Assembly (NCBI RefSeq): GCF_014650575.1
Contig: NZ_BMVF01000016.1
Span: 1 to 64,000 of the forward strand
Length of the DNA: 64,000 nt
Origin: Streptomyces naganishii JCM 4654
Lineage (GTDB): Bacteria > Actinomycetota > Actinomycetes > Streptomycetales > Streptomycetaceae
Reading direction: 5' to 3'
In this document: positions 61,851 to 64,000 of the stretch, in pieces
Position numbering within the stretch: the first letter of the stretch is position 1
Layout of the letters: each line of letters begins with the position of its first letter
The notes under the pieces: generated by a model
What the model was told of the DNA's origin: nothing
Seen by the model: the letters and a program-made list of their open reading frames with translations, nothing else
Database searches by the model: none
Translations under genes and position numbers: made by a program

Positions 61851-62531
61851 GTGAACGCAGGAGAAACGCAGCGCACGCCTTGGATCGTGGGGGTCTCCGG
61901 GGCGTCGGGGACGCCCTACGCCGCTGCCGTGCTGCGCGCCCTCCTCGACGCGGGACACAGCGTCGACCTGGTGGTCAGCCGGGCCTCGCGGCTCACCCTG
62001 CTCGACGAGACCGGCATCTCCTTCCGGGACGCCCACTGGCAGGACGACCTGCGCGAATGGCTGGCCCGCGGGGCCGACGGCAAGCCCGCCACCTTCACCT
62101 GCGACATCGCGCGGGTGCGGTACTGGAACGCCGGTGACCTCGCCGCGGGGCCGTCCTCGGGGTCGTACCCGGCGAAGGGGATGATCATCGTGCCGGCCTC
62201 CACCGCCTGCGTGGCGGGGGTCGCCCTCGGGCTGTCGAAGGACCTCCTCCAGCGGGCGGCGAGCGTCACCCTGAAGGAACGCCGGACCCTGGTCGTGGCC
62301 GTACGGGAGACCCCGCTGAACGGCCAGACCCTGCGGCACCTGGTCGCCCTGGACGACGCGGGCGCGGCCGTGGTGCCGGCCTCGCCGGGCTTCTACGCGG
62401 GCGCGACGCACATCCAGGACCTGGTGGACTTCGTCGCGGGCCGGGTGCTGGACGCGGCGGGCGTGGAGCACCGCCTCTACCGCCGCTGGCAGGGCGGCCT
62501 CGGCGGCGGAGCCGGCACACCGGGCGAGTAG
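61851..62531 (+). CDS. ubiX: UbiX-family flavin prenyltransferase
   Basis: A 226-residue enzyme making the prenyl-FMN cofactor used by the UbiD-family decarboxylase. GVSGASGTPYAAAVLRALL binds FMN phosphate, and STACVAGVALGLSKDLLQRA with RRTLVVAVRETPLN complete the dimethylallyl-phosphate and flavin sites. GTG start at 61851. The C-terminal tail is Gly-rich. Its place beside UbiD and MqnP ties it to menaquinone synthesis (called mqnM in some literature). Confidence 0.92.
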   Translation: MNAGETQRTPWIVGVSGASGTPYAAAVLRALLDAGHSVDLVVSRASRLTLLDETGISFRDAHWQDDLREWLARGADGKPATFTCDIARVRYWNAGDLAAGPSSGSYPAKGMIIVPASTACVAGVALGLSKDLLQRAASVTLKERRTLVVAVRETPLNGQTLRHLVALDDAGAAVVPASPGFYAGATHIQDLVDFVAGRVLDAAGVEHRLYRRWQGGLGGGAGTPGE

Positions 62532-62645
62532 CACCACCCGCAGGACCCACAGGACTCGCAGTACCTCTCACCACCCCGCAGTACCCGCAGCACCCATCAG
62601 TACCTTTCATCACCTCGGAACTCTTCAGCGGAAGGCTTCGATCGC

Positions 62646-63101
62646 ATGGACGCGGTGGACAGGCAGCTCATCCAGGCCCTGAGGGAGAACGGCCGGGCCT
62701 CCTACGCGGAGCTGGGGCGCCTCGTCGGCCTGTCGGGACCGAGTGTCACCGACCGCATCAACCGGCTGGAGGCGGCCGGTGTCATCACCGGGTACCGCGC
62801 CACCGTGGACGCCGCCTCGCTCGGCCTCGGCGTGACCGCCCTGATCGGCATCTCGCTCTCCGACGCGGCCGACCACGAGGACGTGGCGCAGCGGCTGAAG
62901 GACCTGCCCGAGATCGAGGACTGCTGGTTCATCGCGGGCGACGACTCCTTCATGCTCAAGGTGCGCGCCACGGACGTCGACGGACTGGAGCGGATCATCC
63001 GCCGGCTGTCCGGCACCAAGGGCGTCTCCAGGACCCGTACCACCATCGTGCTGTCCACCAAGTGGGAGAACCGCGTGGGTGAGCTGCCCGAAGGTGTGTA
63101 G
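62646..63101 (+). CDS. Lrp/AsnC family regulator
   Basis: A 151-residue feast/famine regulator. MDAVDRQLIQALRENGRASY begins the helix-turn-helix (AELGRLVGLSGPSVTDRINR), followed by the RAM ligand-binding domain (GVTALIGISLSDAADHED, CWFIAGDDSFMLKVRATDVD). It lies between the UbiX and mqnE genes and may regulate them. Its leader (62532-62645) contains short CAGTACC repeats without clear meaning. Confidence 0.92.
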   Translation: MDAVDRQLIQALRENGRASYAELGRLVGLSGPSVTDRINRLEAAGVITGYRATVDAASLGLGVTALIGISLSDAADHEDVAQRLKDLPEIEDCWFIAGDDSFMLKVRATDVDGLERIIRRLSGTKGVSRTRTTIVLSTKWENRVGELPEGV

Positions 63102-63149
63102 GTCACCCGGCGTACGGTAATCGGAGTCTTTTCGGAAAGAGGTATTCGC

Positions 63150-64000
63150 ATGGACGCCGGGCTCAAGCGCGAGCTGGAGGAGAAGGTACGGGCGGGTGTC
63201 CGCCTGACCCGCGAGGACGGCATCGCGTTGTACGAGTCGGACGACCTGGCGTGGCTGGGCGGCCTGGCCCACGAGGTGCGCACCCGCAAGAACGGCGACG
63301 TGGTGCACTTCAACGTCAACCGCCACCTCAACATGACGAACGTGTGCACCGCGTCCTGCGCCTACTGCTCCTTCCAGCGCAAGCCGGGCGAGAAGGACGC
63401 GTACACGATGCGCATCGAGGAGGCGGTGAAGCTCGCCAAGTCGATGGAGTCGGAGAACCTCACCGAGCTGCACATCGTCAACGGCCTGCACCCCAACCTG
63501 CCCTGGCGGTACTACCCGCGCTCGCTGCGCGAGCTGAAGGCCGCGCTGCCGGGGGTGTCGCTGAAGGCGTTCACGGCCACCGAGATCCACCACTTCGAGA
63601 CCATCTCCGGGCTGAGCGCGAGCGAGATCCTCGACGAACTCATCGACGCGGGCCTGGAGTCGCTCACCGGCGGCGGCGCGGAGATCTTCGACTGGGAGGT
63701 CAGGCAGCACATCGTCGACCACCGCACCCACTGGGAGGACTGGTCGAGGATCCACCGCCTGGCGCACGAGAAGGGCCTCAAGACGCCCTGCACCATGCTC
63801 TACGGCCACATCGAGGAGCCCCGCCACCGCGTGGACCACGTGCTGCGTCTGCGCGAACTCCAGGACGAGACCGGCGGTTTCCAGGTCTTCATCCCGCTGC
63901 GCTACCAGCACGACTTCGTCGACATGAAGGACGGCAAGGTCCGCAACCGCCTCCAGGCGCGCACCACCATGGCCACCGGCGCGGAGGCCCTGAAGACCTT
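63150..64000 (+). CDS. mqnE: Aminofutalosine synthase MqnE (partial)
   Basis: The first 283 codons of a radical-SAM enzyme; the rest runs past the window. The [4Fe-4S] cluster motif is CTASCAYCSF (CxxxCxxC) in NMTNVCTASCAYCSFQRKPG. Later blocks include LHIVNGLHPNLPWRYYPRSL and GAEIFDWEVRQHIVDHR. It joins the chorismate-derived side chain to a SAM-derived adenosyl unit early in the futalosine pathway. ATG at 63150 preceded by AAGAGG. Confidence 0.95.
   Translation, partial: MDAGLKRELEEKVRAGVRLTREDGIALYESDDLAWLGGLAHEVRTRKNGDVVHFNVNRHLNMTNVCTASCAYCSFQRKPGEKDAYTMRIEEAVKLAKSMESENLTELHIVNGLHPNLPWRYYPRSLRELKAALPGVSLKAFTATEIHHFETISGLSASEILDELIDAGLESLTGGGAEIFDWEVRQHIVDHRTHWEDWSRIHRLAHEKGLKTPCTMLYGHIEEPRHRVDHVLRLRELQDETGGFQVFIPLRYQHDFVDMKDGKVRNRLQARTTMATGAEALKT

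Overview
The window comes from a high-GC actinomycete chromosome, almost certainly Streptomyces. It carries the developmental sigma factor BldN with its anti-sigma factor RsbN, a BldC-like regulator matching BdtA, Rex with the operon rex-hemA-hemC-hemD, and several gene families typical of streptomycetes (DUF397/XRE/ATPase modules, DUF4232, DUF3558 and DUF2637). Gene ends commonly overlap as ATGA or GTGA, and GTG or TTG starts are frequent. No tRNA gene, prophage, complete insertion sequence, CRISPR array or secondary-metabolite cluster was seen.

Layout. 0-5 kb: the 3' end of an rRNA operon (5S) and its terminator, then a HAD phosphatase, a membrane protein, an MFS exporter, an AcuC-type deacetylase and a phosphatase-like protein. 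5-12 kb: bdtA, the tiny ribosomal protein bS22, an epimerase and a PlsC-like acyltransferase, then rsbN and bldN on the minus strand, a HAD hydrolase and a glutaredoxin-like protein. 12.2-17.7 kb: rex-hemA-hemC-hemD behind a near-perfect Rex operator. 17.7-27 kb: an accessory stretch of small regulatory and secreted-protein genes around hemB. It holds a DUF397/XRE/ATPase module, an ECF sigma factor with a membrane partner, a lipoprotein/metalloprotease pair, DUF4232 lipoproteins and a membrane-anchored XRE protein. 27-36.6 kb: argS and class I lysS, divergent; then a DUF2637 protein, two DUF3558 lipoproteins, RtcB and an SDR. 36.7-49.3 kb: transporters, an oxidoreductase pair behind a SigR-type promoter, a two-component system, a MprF-like membrane protein, a UvrA-like ABC ATPase, and a MarR regulator divergent from an esterase. 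49.3-64 kb: hemL, a phosphatase, a deacetylase-like lipoprotein, the System II cytochrome c genes resA-ccdA-resB-resC, and futalosine-pathway menaquinone genes running off the end in mqnE.

How the genes work together. Much of the window supplies respiratory cofactors: five heme-pathway genes (hemA, hemC, hemD, hemB, hemL), heme attachment to cytochrome c, and late menaquinone synthesis. The NADH/NAD+ sensor Rex sits at the head of the main heme operon. A second theme is envelope signalling. The most interesting unexplained structure is: (i) a shared palindrome ACCCTAC-N5-GTAGGG in front of a MprF-like gene and again between a small membrane-protein gene and a UvrA-like ATPase; (ii) an ECF-partner membrane protein and a neighbouring lipoprotein that share an extracellular domain, the lipoprotein being coupled to a secreted metalloprotease; and (iii) a decayed tandem duplicate of a lipoprotein/membrane-anchored XRE regulator pair next to hemB.

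Functions rest on recognised motifs and remembered family features. No database search was run.
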